In this document: positions 13,227 to 25,285 of the stretch, one piece after another | How positions within the stretch are numbered: the stretch's first letter is position 1 | Layout: every line of letters begins with the position of its first letter | NCBI GenBank assembly: GCA_003008705.1 | Contig: PDUO01000069.1 | Location: forward strand, 62,001 to 126,000 | Direction of reading: 5' to 3' | Source: Pezicula radicicola | Lineage: Eukaryota > Ascomycota > Leotiomycetes > Helotiales > Dermateaceae | Length of the DNA: 64,000 bases | Position numbers and translations under genes: made by a program | Notes under the pieces: model-generated | The model's database searches: none | Seen by the model: only the letters and a program-made list of their open reading frames with translations | Told to the model about the DNA's origin: nothing

Positions 13227-15192
13227 ATGAAATATCCCGCTGCCCCACGTCGTGCGGAAGGCGCTTGCAGTGCTTGTGCTCAAGCGAAACAGAAGGTTGT
13301 TGGCGCCCTTTCCTCTCATAGTTTCGTTTCCACTAGCATATGGCCAGTCTAGGACGGGTGCTATTAGGCTATTAGGCTGGACGCACGACTACCGTTCATC
13401 TAGGGGTCCTGCTTACGCTTCGCAGTGCGATCAGCTCCAGCCGCAGTGCTCTCGATGTAGTCGACGCGGCTATGTCTGTATACTGCAGACCTTCAAGTCC
13501 GTACACTTCCCTCCGGCAAATAACGCGAGGCCAGTAGTGAGGCGTGCTCAGTCGCGTAGATTCAGTGAGTAATACTCTAGATATCGAATAGCTCATCGGC
13601 TTACAGTCGGTCTTGATATACGACACACTCGACGGCCATCCCCCACACGCGATGGGTTGCCACGCAGGCGATGTCCCGAGCAGCATCAGGGGCAAACTGC
13701 CAAGGCCTCTTCGGAGTATGAAGCTACGCAGCCGCAGACCGAAGCCGAAGACCCCTTCGAAACACAACAAGAAGCAGTTGCCAGCAACCCCTCTGGTCGC
13801 AGTCTCCTAAGCATCGAACCAGGCAGAACGCCGCAATTCCTGTCAGACCATAGTGATGGAGGAAGTGACGTCTTCGAGGCTCAATTAGACAGTTTCTCGC
13901 CTCTTTGCCCCTCACCGAGGTTGTCTATGAATACCACACTATCAACCATCTCGGTCGCAACGTCGGACTTCCAATCTCAAGCGGATGCACAATTTCTCTG
14001 GCATCATTTCGTTCAACATACAGCGAAGGCCTTCCTCGTCTGGGATCCGCAAACCGTCTTCCAGGACCAAGAAATTAAGGACCCGTACGCAGTTGGCTTA
14101 CCAGCAATGGCTACGAGCAGCCTGCCCTTGTATTACGCGGCTTTAGCGCTGTCTGCATTCCACTATGCCAAGGCAACCGGAGACGATGCCCTAAGCAAGT
14201 TGCAGACGACATTTGAACAAAGAGCCATACAAGCTCTCACCGATCCTCCGTCGTATATGTCACCAGGTCCACAACACTATCTTCATACTGTAACTTGCAT
14301 AATGCTGCTCTGCATATCTAACCCTGGACAGTATACCGACTTACTTCCTCTGGCCCGTAGTGCTGCAGCTTGCCTAATAATGGATACATCACGAGTCAGA
14401 CTCGACCAAGACCAACGGTCCGTCGCAATGATGCTGATGAGGTGGTGCGAAGTGTGTGTTCTGTGTTCCCCCAAATTAGATGCGCAGCTTTCGAAAGAGT
14501 CAATGCACCGATTAATGGAGTGCTCGGTAGAAGAAGACGACGTCGGAGCTCCGCCGGCTTTTAAAAATTGGATTATTCACCCGCTTTATGGGTTTTCCAG
14601 ACGTCTTGTCAAACCCCTTTTGAAAGTGGCAAGGCTCGTACGAGCTCGATAGAGCGAGGAGATTTCGCCAACCGGTAACCCCAGCCTCGGGGCTGAAATA
14701 GACGAGCTAGAGATTGAACTTCTTCAGGCGCGAGATGCTGATTTAGCTGCTCTTTCGGCCAGCCAGCAAGATGATGGCAACCTCCTCCATCTTAACGAAG
14801 CTATATATTCTGCTGCTGTTCTCATTTTCTATACTCGTATGCGGGATCTCCTATGGACCTCCCCGCTTGTGCGCAAGCATGTTCAAATTGCATGTTCTGA
14901 GCTTTCTCACCTAGACCTACATTCGCCTATCTCACGTGCAGTCATTTCCCCCTACTTCTTTGCCGGCTGCGAGGCAGTCGACTCCTCAGTGCGAGAAAAC
15001 ATCCTCAAGCAACTAGGCCAACTTCCGGACACTTGGTTCAAACGCGGATCAGTGTTATTGCAGTTTCTACAGCATGTTTGGGCTATCCGTGACGAAGACC
15101 CTGGTGCTCCATGGATATCATGGAATAGAAAAGGCTCGTTCTCCCTGTCCATAATTTCTGAACGGTGTTATACTAATACATACGCCCCATAG
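13227..15192 (+). pseudogene. Zn(II)2Cys6 transcription factor with one in-frame stop
   Basis: The ATG at 13227 starts a short exon ending in CSACAQAKQK. A 130-nt intron (13296-13425, donor GTTGTT) then splits the zinc cluster, and exon 2 continues CDQLQPQCSRCSRRGYVC, giving the exact C-x2-C-x6-C-x6-C-x2-C-x6-C spacing. A second intron (13565-13606, donor GTGAGT, 42 nt) leads into a long exon with helices typical of the fungal-specific regulatory domain (WHHFVQHTA, LPLYYAALALSAFHYA). A TAG at 14650-14652 interrupts this exon, but the same frame stays open and coding-like to 15192 (AEIDELEIELLQ..., AVLIFYTRMRDL). No splice pair that keeps the frame removes the stop. It may have been the pathway activator of the neighbouring PKS-NRPS. 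The stop would yield a protein that has the DNA-binding cluster but lacks the last ~180 residues. Confidence 0.75.
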
Positions 15193-15415
15193 TTTCCTCG
15201 ACATATGGAGATTTCATACCCTGTTGAGGATCATCGAAAGCTTAGATATACGCGCAATGTTTTAGTTAACGCAAGAATGTCTGGGGATTTAACGGGTTCT
15301 TCAGATATCGTATGTAGCCGCGAATCGTCCCGTTAGGCGCTCCCACTTCCACTACGACATGATGCGCCTGGTGAGCGATTCCCGAATGCAGTTGCAGCAA
15401 GCTTCGGCAGCGTAG

Positions 15416-16015
15416 TCAGGGGACCCAGGCCACGAGGGGTTCGTGCCGAAATGCTACATGGGTTGGCCCATACGTAATATATGTAACCTCTGGAAAGACG
15501 GACAGATCTTATGGACGTCTAATGGCACCACGAAGCATTTGGAGAGGGATACGGCAGCTGTCGAACAGGCTGTTGGGGCGAATCCAGAATTAGCAAAGAA
15601 GGTGAAGAAGGGTCTTATCAAGTAAGTCCTTTAAGTTATTTAGCATATGATCGCAATTGATGGATTTAACTTGATGTCAACGTGTAGCGGAGATCCGCAT
15701 CCCACCAAATATGCCGACGGCACCGAGGATCCGATTCACATTTCAGGCGTACTTGGTGAGGACCCACGCCAGCGACCGATGCAACGTCGTCCCCAGAAGA
15801 AAACCAAGACCTCAGGCTCTTTGTACATATCAGCAAAGAAGTCTGCCACCAACCCAACGGCTTCCTTAACGAACGAGACTTCTTCACACCAAGAGAAAAT
15901 GTTTCACGCAATTGACACCTTAGTGAAAAAGCTCAACATATATTTCAAAAGGGTTAGACCCTCCCAGCAAAATCCATTTAAAAACCGTCTGCTAAATAAA
16001 GAGTGCTTCTGCTAG
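15416..16015 (+). CDS. Unrecognised two-exon protein
   Basis: Two open segments join cleanly. The first ends ...AKKVKKGLI at 15621, with a donor GTAAGT at 15622; the acceptor GTGTAG ends at 15687, and the join is in phase 2 (intron 66 nt). The product is hydrophilic. It has a KDGQILWTSNGT segment near 15500, a GDPHPTKYADGTEDPIHISGVLG segment just after the splice (near 15690-15755) and a lysine-rich C-terminus. I do not recognise the family. An in-frame stop at 15413 limits the first exon, and no good ATG lies at its head, so an upstream exon is missing or the 5' end is lost. The frame-preserving intron is the main evidence that this is or was a gene. It lies between two Zn2Cys6 genes, at the junction of the decaying and intact blocks. 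Confidence 0.45.
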
Positions 16016-16329
16016 CGGCCTTTTCTTCCAAAGCCCCAGGCAAAACAATCTTCCAGATTCGGTTGACAGAATCTTAGCATCGTCTATAAGAACAGAAATA
16101 CTTATCGATATTGTTCTGTGTGCTGCTTTCGTGTTCTATAGCCTTGGGAGACGGGAAAGACTTTAGTGATTCGTTTGCACTTAAACGCGGATAGGAATCC
16201 CATTTCGATTTCGTAGCGATTGCACTTGAATTATTTCCAAAGTAGTGAAACTGGCCTAGTAATAATACCGCCTTATATTTCAACCCCACCCTCATACACG
16301 TTGTGAGCTCGAAGACCACCCTGAAATTG

Positions 16330-17112
16330 CGTCCTCCAGATCTTGACCGAAGCCAAAAAAGTCAAATTCAGTAGAAGGCGATGCCAATTCGCTGCTGCCA
16401 ATGTCAATAGTAACAAAGGGGTCTTCACTTGAGGTTTTAGGATCTATTTTATTCTAATACTGCTGTTAGTATAGATAGAATATGAACTTCTAAGCTTTAA
16501 TACTTGGAGACGGCAGAGAAAGGGGGTAAACGGACCTTCATGTCGCAAAATGGACAAGCTAGTAGACCAAACACTTCGCAAGGACACTGCTGACTCTGCT
16601 CTAGTGATATTGATTTATCCATATATGGTTTTTGATTACTGTCTCCTATCGTCCCTCCTTTGGCGATGGTGCTCGACGATTGAGCGTCGGCTTGATCGTG
16701 GTCTTGGCTCGAACACTGGTTCATAAAATGTTCCATACGAGCTCTCAAATTTCTATATTTATAAAAGTTAGATCCTTCCTTTCAGACGAATACACAATAG
16801 GAAAACACTGCTATTGAAGAGACAGAAAGAGGCATTGTAAAAGCAGACTCACTTCTGGCGGCGACTCGCTGGTCGAACACAGTCAGTCTCATCATGACTA
16901 CAATTAGAGCATGGTGGTCCAGACAGTGAGACATTGCACCTGACTTTACGTGCTCTGCACGCCGTACATGCCCACCCTGCTCTCTTTCTTCCTCTCTTTT
17001 TGGATCGAATACTTTGAAAAGTTGGCAGAACGTCTGAGATAATATTTTGCGGAGTGGAGAATGGTTCGAATGTGTCCGGACGAGTGCAGCCGTCCAAAGT
17101 AGTCGGATTCAT
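16330..17112 (-). CDS. Zn(II)2Cys6 transcription factor, short
   Basis: Exon 1 (17112-16853) encodes a basic run KKRGRKRAGWAC followed by a Zn2Cys6 cluster, CTACRARKVRC and CSNCSHDETDC, with eight residues in the middle loop. A donor GTGAGT (16852) and acceptor ATAG (16753) give a 100-nt intron. They join to NLRARMEHFM, the start of the coiled coil that usually follows the cluster, and this frame runs to a stop at 16497. Beyond it, on the same strand, a third coding-like segment (about 16430-16315, acidic, with DPFVTIDIGSSE and DFFGFG) suggests a further exon and an acidic activation region, but no frame-keeping donor was found. The product would be about 170-220 residues, with no large regulatory domain. 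It shares a 371-bp promoter with BVMO1, so it is a good candidate pathway regulator. Confidence 0.75.
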
Positions 17113-17483
17113 TTTTTGATATAATGGTGTTGAAACTTTCTAGAAGGTCTGACAGTGTCGTGCAAACTCAGGTTTAGACCCAGTCGCCATCCCTGTCCCT
17201 GTGCAGCCCTTTACTGAAGGAGTATGGCGGCGTCGCTAAAGTTCCCCGCTAGCTGACAGGCCTTCGCTGACTCGATGAGCTGAGCGATCTACTAGGATTC
17301 GCTCGCCTTCTGGCTGGCTATGTCGGCCATGCAATTCCTCGGTATGATATCTTTCATACTCTTATGCCCCATCCTGCCATCATCCTATTCTAAACGCCCG
17401 ATTTTTTCCCTTCCTCAATCGGTCATCCGCTTCCAGCCGCGTGCGTCACGTACCATCAGGTTCTATCTCCCGTTCGACCTCAC
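17113..17483. promoter_or_regulatory. Divergent promoter between C6 regulator and BVMO1, with cluster motif
   Basis: The region contains GCTGACTCG at 17266-17274 and a core AGCTGAC at 17251-17257, about 210 bp upstream of the BVMO1 ATG and 150 bp upstream of the regulator ATG. The same 9-mer recurs upstream of other genes of the block. Its use as a binding site is inferred from recurrence. Confidence 0.6.
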
Positions 17484-19715
17484 ATGGATGCCAACATGCT
17501 CTATGATGAACGGAAACGAGTTAATGGTGATACTCTTTTAGAGCATTCCTTTTCTGAGTATGGAAACCATTGCAGCTATGACTTAACACGACGACCTTTG
17601 CATGTCGTAGTTGGCGGTGCAGGACCTTCGGGCATCGCGATGGCGATCGAGCTGCTGAAGCTTCCATACATCACATTCGAAATTTTTGAAAAGAACTCGG
17701 ACGTAGGCGGTACATGGTTTGAAAATAGGTATCCGGGGGCAGCGTGTGATGTCGCAAGTCACGCATATCAATACACATTCGCATCAAATCCGCACTGGAG
17801 TTCCCAGCAAGTATAAACTTTCAAGCCATGCCACCAGATCATGCTAATACAACATAGTTTCTCTCCTGCTCCGGAGATATTTGAATATTTCCGGGGAGTC
17901 GCGGAAAAGTTCAAAGTGCTTCCACTTGTTCAACTCAATTCCAGGATAACTTCTGCTAAATGGAATGCTGAGAAGAGTAAATGGGTGCTTGAAGTATCTT
18001 GTGAAGGCGAGAAGCAAAAGACAGTAGAAGGAGACGTATTTATCAATGCTGCCGGCATTCTGAACCAGTGGAAATGGCCAGATATACCGGGACTTGATAC
18101 ATTCAAAGGCCCCAAGCTTCACACAGCCAACTGGGTATGTAAATCAAGCTACTTAACACTCAAACCTGATAAATCTATTTAGGACAATTCGTGGGACTGC
18201 AATCAACAGACAGTTGCCGTAATTGGCACTGGAGCGACAGGAATACAAGTGGTACCAAAATTGCAACCGAAGGTACGAAATCTGGAAGTTTATGTGCGAT
18301 CACCGACGTATATCCTTCCAAGTGTCGGGTTTGGCGTTGAATCCTCGACTTTCAATGAGCCATGTAAGTTGGAAAGTAATTTGAAGTCTTCACAAACTTA
18401 TATCTTGTCTAGATACAAGGGAACAAAAGCAACGTTTCCGGTCTGATCCCCAATATTACAAAGAATTTCGAAAAGCCATTGAGCAGCAGATGAACGAGAA
18501 TTTCGCGAGTAGCATCAAAAGCTCAAGAGCACAGAATGAGGCCCGTCAAGTTTGTATCACTCCTCTTCTCGCTTACCGCTATGTTCTAATTCTTGAAGTG
18601 GGCTGAAACAATGATGCGCAAAACCATCGCTTCAAAAGAACTTCAAGAAAAATTGATCCCAAAGTTAGTCCCATATCACCGGCCTTCTCCCTCACTGGTT
18701 ATATACTAAGCATAAACAGATGGGAGTTGGGTTGTCGTAGACTGACACCTGGTAAACCATATCTTGACGCTATTCAACAAGACAACGTTTGCATTGTGAC
18801 CTCCCCGATTCTACGCATCGTGGAAAATGGGATTGAAACTGCTGACGGAGAAACTCATCATCTGGACGCTATCGTATGTGCTACAGGTTTTAACACTTCC
18901 TTTGCACCCGTGTTTGACCTATATGGACTGGATAACCGCAATCTACGATTGCTTTGGGCAGAGAGACACGCTGAGGCCTACATGGGACTCGCAGTTTCTG
19001 GATTCCCAAATTACTGGAGTAAGCCTTGCTTTCCCTGGAATTCCTACAAAAGCTATTATGCTTATGTTTTATTTAGCATTCCTGGGACCCAACACACCAA
19101 TTGCAAATGGATCTCTGATTCCGTGTATTGAATCGAGGTAGGTGTATTACCGAACTCCCAGGAAAGCTCAACTCCGAATTAACGCATTACTAGTGCAAAA
19201 TACATTGTTGCAGCGTTAGAGAAGCTGCAAAAGGAGCAGATTAGATGTTTAAATATCAAACAAAGTGTACAAGATTCGTTCAATGCATACACACAGGCGG
19301 TCCATAAGGACTTGGTCTGGAGTGGTTCTTGTCGTAGTTGGTGTTAGTGGCTCGTCTATATTTATGCGTCGAGGTCAATAGTGCTAACTACTGTACATGT
19401 TTATAGACAAAGATAATTTGACAGGAACCATCACGGCGGTTTGGCCTGGTTCTAGTATTCATTTCATGGGTGTGGTGGCTACTCCGCGTTGGGAAGATTA
19501 TGAGATTGAGTACATGAATGTAAGACTTCTGTCCTCTCCCATACGAAACTCGGTTGCTTACTCTGTAGTAAAGTCAAATCCGTTCATGTTTCTAGGAAAT
19601 GGGGTTTCTGATCGGGAAGCTAAAAAGGCCGACCTCACGTACTGTAAGTTTTCCTCCATTCCGGGCTTCAAGCGTTGTAACTAACGAATTTCGTCCAGAT
19701 CTAAACGATATATGA
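17484..19715 (+). CDS. Baeyer-Villiger monooxygenase 1 (FAD/NADPH)
   Basis: This is a class B flavin monooxygenase that inserts oxygen next to a ketone to give an ester or lactone. Exon 1 carries the FAD-binding GGAGPSG, then GGTWFENRYPGAACDV. Exon 2 ends with the BVMO fingerprint FKGPKLHTANW, followed by D from exon 3 (F-x-G-x3-H-x3-W-D). Exon 3 has the NADPH-binding GTGATG. Later exons hold CATGFNTSF, LGPNTPIANGS and VWPGSSIHFM, as in family members of this length (about 570 residues). Eleven exons can be traced, with frame-keeping junctions at 18134/18183, 18363/18413, 18549/18599, 18663/18720, 19018/19077, 19137/19194, 19342/19407, 19519/19574 and 19643/19699. The first junction is odd. 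The plausible 47-nt intron (17811-17857) breaks the frame, and only a 27-nt intron (17811-17837) keeps it. The gene may therefore carry a 1-nt frameshift, or the base call there is wrong. Confidence 0.9.
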
Positions 19716-20051
19716 TTTTTGAGAAGTATATCAGATAAGGAGAAGTTTCTTGTTGATCGCAGCTTGATTTATTTCTGTTAATACAATATTTTCTGTCTCT
19801 TTAATACCATGCCATCGAGTTAACCTCCTCTTGTTCGGAACGGCACCATTTATGGTAGCATTACTTGTGATGTCCGAGAAATTTTCCAGCACCGATTAGG
19901 AGTGATGCTATCACTAAATGACAATCGAATTATAAAACTGATATTCAAGCATGAGCCTAATAATCTAATAGATGATTTCTGCTCCAATTCGCACAATTAT
20001 CCTGTCCCCCACTGCCCTCCCCCCTCCAAAGACAACCTGAGTATTCCTCTG
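19716..20051. other. Convergent 3' intergenic spacer
   Basis: The 336 bp lie between the 3' ends of BVMO1 (plus) and the ABC transporter (minus). The stretch is AT-rich and presumably holds both polyadenylation regions. Nothing else was seen. Confidence 0.5.
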
Positions 20052-23000
20052 TCAAGCTCCAGCTCCGCTATTCACGAACCCAATAGATCTAACCTTTTCA
20101 ATCCGACACACAAGCTTACTCAACGCCTTGACCAATTGATGCGACTTGTAAAAGGTCAGAATCTGTCTCAAAGAGCTAGAGGGCACAACAGCATACCTTC
20201 CAGCAATAAGGAACAGAACGAACGTGCTTCCACAAAAAGCTGCAAAAATCCCCAAGTCTCTCCACCGATTTGTGGCACTAAGGTCAAATTGGTCGATGAA
20301 GTTATCCCCATTTTCAAAAGGACAATAGGCACATGTTTCAGTCGATTGCGGGTTCTGAACATATCCTACGGCTGTTTCCAGAAAATTTCCAGCATAATCC
20401 AGACAAGTTTCGTTTGCAGGGAGCGCAAAAATCTGGAATTCATCTAAGGAGCAATCCACTTTCAGTCCGCTTAGTTCTGTCTCCATCATACCGCCTACGA
20501 GATACGTGAATGGATTAAGACGATATAACCAAAGTCTCCAAAATGTTGGGATACTTGGAGGCGGTACCGTTACTCCGCAGAATAGTGAAAACGTGACCAG
20601 CAAGAAGGGAGTAAAAAGGGATGCGACGTATGCCGATGGTGTCAATGCTGCAACTGCTAATCCGAGAAAGACAGAGAACAGCTCAGTTAGGACGACAATT
20701 AGAAATTGAAAGGAAGCCTTCTCTGGAATGCGGCTAAATCCCGTGGGGAAATAGAAGCAGATAAAGAACTGTATTAATCGACGTATCAGCCAAGCTTCTC
20801 ATTTCTAAATACAGACTACTTACAACGACGGAGCAGATCAGAACATGAGGTAGCTCAGCAATGGTTACAGACAGAAGAAACACACTCTTCGCATACATCT
20901 CTGAACTATTTTCTCGGTTGAAGATCGTGCGGGCAAGTTCGAATCGAGGCTGGATTTGGGATAGGGTCATCGATGGTAGCACAGTGAGCTGGAATATGAC
21001 GAATACCCGATATTGAAGGTCTGCTCTTGAGTTCCCGATGTTGAGGTAAGCAAGACCAGTAATCAGGCCAACGGTGATATGATTTATGAGTCTGGTGCTG
21101 CCGTATTCAGGGGTGCGCCACAATGATACGGATGCGCTGCTTGCGACAAGTTTCAAGTAGTAAAAATAACTGCCCCGAGATGGAATCTTGTCTGTTACGT
21201 TAGAAGACTAACGACATAAGTTAGCGCTGTCGTCAAAAGTCTATCTATTGAAATTTACTCACTAGATGAGGGGGCGTGTTGAGGGTTTTGATTTGCTGTT
21301 GCATTTTGCTGTAGCAATTCGATGCTAGCCAGTGACTATTCCATCTCACTGCTGCTTGTACTGAATCCTCTTCATTGTCCAGCGCTCTGAGCATAAACTC
21401 TGCAATGTTGACATCCGGTGGACATATTGCGCCATGGGCCGCGAAATAGCCCTCCAGCTCATCCGTGGGTCCAAAGAATATCGTTCTACCTTCGGACAAC
21501 AGAAGCAATCTGTCAAACAGCCTAAATATTGAGCTATTCGGTTGATGAATTGTGCAGATTATCGCTTGACCAGAATCTGCTAGCTGACGCAAAAGTCGCA
21601 CAATATTGATAGCGCTTTGCGAATCGAGTCCACTAGTCGGTTCGTCGAGGAAGAGAAGAATTTCCGGCTTAGCTGCAAGTTCGACGCCGATGCTGAGCCT
21701 TTTCCTCTCTTCAACAGACAAGCCGCGTTGAGTCGTGCCAATTAATGTATCTGCGAAATCCTTCATTTCGAGAAGCAAGATGAGCTCTTCCACGTAGATG
21801 TCTTTTTCCTCTCGCGGCATAGTGTACGGCTGGCGGAGATATGCGGAAAACCTGAGAGCTTCCCGAACAGTCTGGGTTGGTTCATGTATATCGAGCTGCT
21901 CACAGTAACCTGTCCCTGTCTTGAACCAATCACCGACAGGGTTTCCGTCGACAAGAATGCTTCCTCTCACAGTACCTGTCGTTTTTCTCGAACATAAAAC
22001 ATCCAGAAGGGTTGATTTTCCGGCACCGGAAGCACCCATCAGAGCCATGAGGCATCCCGATTCAACATACCCAGAGACTTTGTGGAGAATTTGCAGCTCA
22101 TCGGCACTACTCACGGGAACAGTGTAGTCCAGAGACTCCCAAGTTAAGTGATGGACCTTTTCACGGGTGGCTGGCATGGGTGAAGGGATTTGAGGGCCTG
22201 TTGATTTTGGACTCAACGTTGGAGTAGTCTGATCTTTAGTTTGGATTTTCAAGAACGTCTTCGCTGATATCCCAGAGCCCGTGAAAGATACCAGTTCCCC
22301 AACCAGGACATTCAAAATTAGAAGTCCTACAACAAATAGGACCAAGATGCCCCCATTTCGGCCTAAATTCTTAACGTCGTAGTTGAAGCTCTTCCTCAAG
22401 TATTCGGCGCCGTCAACAATATTTCTCCCTGATATAGACCCTGAGAGCGTGCAGATTTGGTAAGCGATATCTTGGTAGGAAGGCCCATTTGGAACCAAAT
22501 CTCGAGCGGCGCACGTAAGGAGCAAACCACGAAACTCATTCATCATGATTGCGGAAAATTCGTAGGAGATGGGGTTCATCCAGTAGAACCAGCTGACCCA
22601 GTGGCTCATGTCTTGGATTGGTACGAGGTATCCACTAGTCAGCACAAAAAGAATGACGATAATGCAGGCAAACCGAATAGCCCCATCAAATGTCTTCGAA
22701 AGAATGCCAAGTATTCTGAAGAATACTGTCATGGCGGCTTGGGTAATGACCAGGAAGGCGTAGAATATCAGGAAACCCTGAGCAGTTGGTTGAAGACCAG
22801 CCATGAAATAGACAATGACTGAGAAAAGTAATATCTAATAGCTGTCAGTTTATCATATAGTTCCAATAGAAGGCTCTAAATACCTGTGTTGCAGCCATGG
22901 GAATATCAAACAGAATTTGTCCGATGTAGAGCGCACTTGGACAGTGAAAACCAAATGCTTCGTGCTTCATTAAGACGGGACGGCCAAACATCGTTGTTAG

Positions 23001-24719
23001 GAGCTCTGCAAATGCTGTAAATGCATTGTACAAAAGAGTGATGAAGATGACCCCGCCTCGTGTGAATGCGCCTGTGGAGGTTTTTGGTAATTGGAAATAA
23101 ATGCTGCCACAAAGTAGCGCAACGATAAGTGAGGTAGCTGTCTGCACGACCAGACTAAACCGATTCTGTAATTTCAGAGTAGCATGGCGCCTGAAGGTAA
23201 GCATGACTTGTTGCCTGAAAGAAGCCGAGTAATTAGTCCGCATCAACCTCCCACATTTCTCCCAGGAAGCTGCACTTTGTGATAAATCCCACAGAAGAGT
23301 TTCACCATCAACGCTTTCGAACCAAGCATCAATCACACTTTTTTCTGCTGAGAAAATTGAGGATTCCCGGTACTTCAATGCAAGTGATTCAGCTGTAACT
23401 TGCATATTCGTCGAATTGGCCATCTGTCGCTGGTCGACAGAGGCAGTCAGAAAATCTGGAAGTGACTGTCCCTTTAATCTCGTAAAGCCCAAAGATTCGA
23501 AGTATTGCTGAGCTCCAAGAACTGGCCCAAAATATAACTGATGTCCATCCTCAAGCAACAAAACCTTGTCGAAATTCTCATATATAATATCGGATGCCTG
23601 GTAAAGTGACACGAAGGTTGTGCTCCTGTAGACATTGGTCAAAATTCGCAGAGATCTGACGTAGTCTGTTGCGGAAACAGCATCCAAGCCTAACGTCGAG
23701 TTGTCCCAACAACAAACTGTTGCACCGGAAATCATCATCTCAGCAATGGACACTCTTTTTCGTTGTCCACCAGATATACCGCGGATCTGGGCGTCGCCTA
23801 CAAAAGTGTCTTTAACATGCGAGAGGTTGAATATTCTGAGAAGGGCAGAGACTACTTCGTTTTTGTAGTCTTTCAGTGTCTGACCAGGGAGGCATGATCC
23901 TCGTGCTTTCGTTTTGACTGCAAAATCCAGCGTCTGCTGAACAGTGAGACTGGCAAGATGAACATCATCTGGAGCGCTGTAGACTGCTTCGTTTGGAAAT
24001 AATGATCTGAATTCTTTGCCGCTCAAGCCTCCATAGGATACAATTCCGTTGACTTCTGAGTATTCCTTACTGTTGTTTGCCATGATTTTAAGAAATGTCG
24101 AGCATCCACTGCCGGGTCGGCCCAGCACTAGAACCATCTCGCCAGGTTGGACCAACCCGCTTAAATTCTTAAGAATTTGTTTTTGGGGAGAGGAGATGTT
24201 GTATTCTTGGAATACCGTCGTCCCAAGTCGAGCCTGGAAAAAGGCCGCGATATGTTGAAAGTTTGGAAGGAGTGGAAATCTACCAATTTCGTTTTTACAT
24301 GCTGGAACAAACACAGAGAGCTCCTTGAAGCATACCGCTAGTTATTGTTAGATAGAACCTAATTTGGAAAATTCTAAAAGCTCTATAACAAGTTACGACT
24401 CACGAATCCGTATCTTTTTATCACCAATAAGCCTTTCTTTCTGGCGAGCCTCTGCCAGAGATTTCTCCAAGTAATGCTGTTGATGCTCCACCACATTCTT
24501 CTGTCCCTTTTCCAAGTCGGGACCATCTCTGCTTTTGCTATTGTGTACTGAGGAATCGGGTGGTACAGAGAATTGTCTCGTCAACCGATTGATTTCCTCT
24601 TCACCACCAATAACATCCACTTTCTTGTTCTCAAGTTCTTCATCAGAGACTTTGGCTTCGGCTTCCAGTGACGCATTGAAAGCTTCGTAGGGACGGAGAA
24701 CAGTCGGACAGTATGACAT
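20052..24719 (-). CDS. Full-size PDR-type (ABCG) ABC transporter
   Basis: This is an ATP-driven plasma-membrane exporter of hydrophobic compounds, in (NBD-TMD)x2 order. Five exons (24719-24404, 24337-22884, 22834-21263, 21186-20824, 20768-20052) sum to 4422 nt, an intact 1473-residue frame, which is the usual size. NBD1 (residue ~180) has Walker A GRPGSGCST, signature SGGQRKR and the degenerate Walker B WDNSTLGLDA typical of PDR proteins. NBD2 (residue ~855) has GASGAGKST, the altered signature SVEERKR and a canonical LFLDEPTSGLD. Each NBD is followed by a hydrophobic TMD, and the C-terminal TMD includes a long cysteine-containing extracellular loop (ETCLDY, ETCAYCPF). Exon 1 is a hydrophilic, acidic N-terminus; an alternative in-frame ATG at 24737 adds six residues. 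The cluster motif occurs twice, 215-230 bp upstream. The likely role is export of a pathway compound or self-protection. Confidence 0.93.
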
Positions 24720-25285
24720 GTTACCGGGAAAGGTCACTTTCTCTCATGTTTCGTTGCGTGTCCCTTTTAAAAACAATTCAGGGGACTAAAACTTTCAACC
24801 AGCAGCTCTCAGTCTTTCTGGGCTAAAACTTTCCCATGCTGGGATTCGACCGTTCGAGATTTCGTAGGTGTGGGCTAATCAACTTTGTCAGGGTTGCTTT
24901 ACTGTCTGGCATGCTGGTTCCCCGTGCTCTCGCGAGTCAGCGTTGAGAGTCAGCATCACTCACTAGACCTGGGAGCGCTGCCCATTGGCATACTGGGCGG
25001 GATACTAGGGTACATCTCCGGCGCTGCTTGGTCGGTTCGGAACGCAAGGAATAAGATCGGAGAGTATGATGTAGTTGTGAAGGCTGAACATGCGATGTAG
25101 CTACCGTGACCGAGAGCATCATGATTTCTGAAATAGAGCAGGAGATGCGAAAGAAGGGGATGCCCTAGTGACAGTTATTTATGGATTAACTTCCTAGTTA
25201 TTTACTTCTTTATCACTATACTCACTCTGGTCATCATTTGTTATGGAACGAGCATCAATTCTTGACTAAACTATCAAACTGTTGG
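24720..25285. promoter_or_regulatory. ABC transporter promoter with two copies of the cluster motif
   Basis: CGAGTCAGC lies at 24933-24941 and GAGTCAGC at 24947-24954, six bases apart and in the same orientation. They are about 215-235 bp upstream of the ABC start (minus strand). The rest, toward 25285, is the 3' flank of the first SDR gene. No gene was supported there. Confidence 0.6.
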
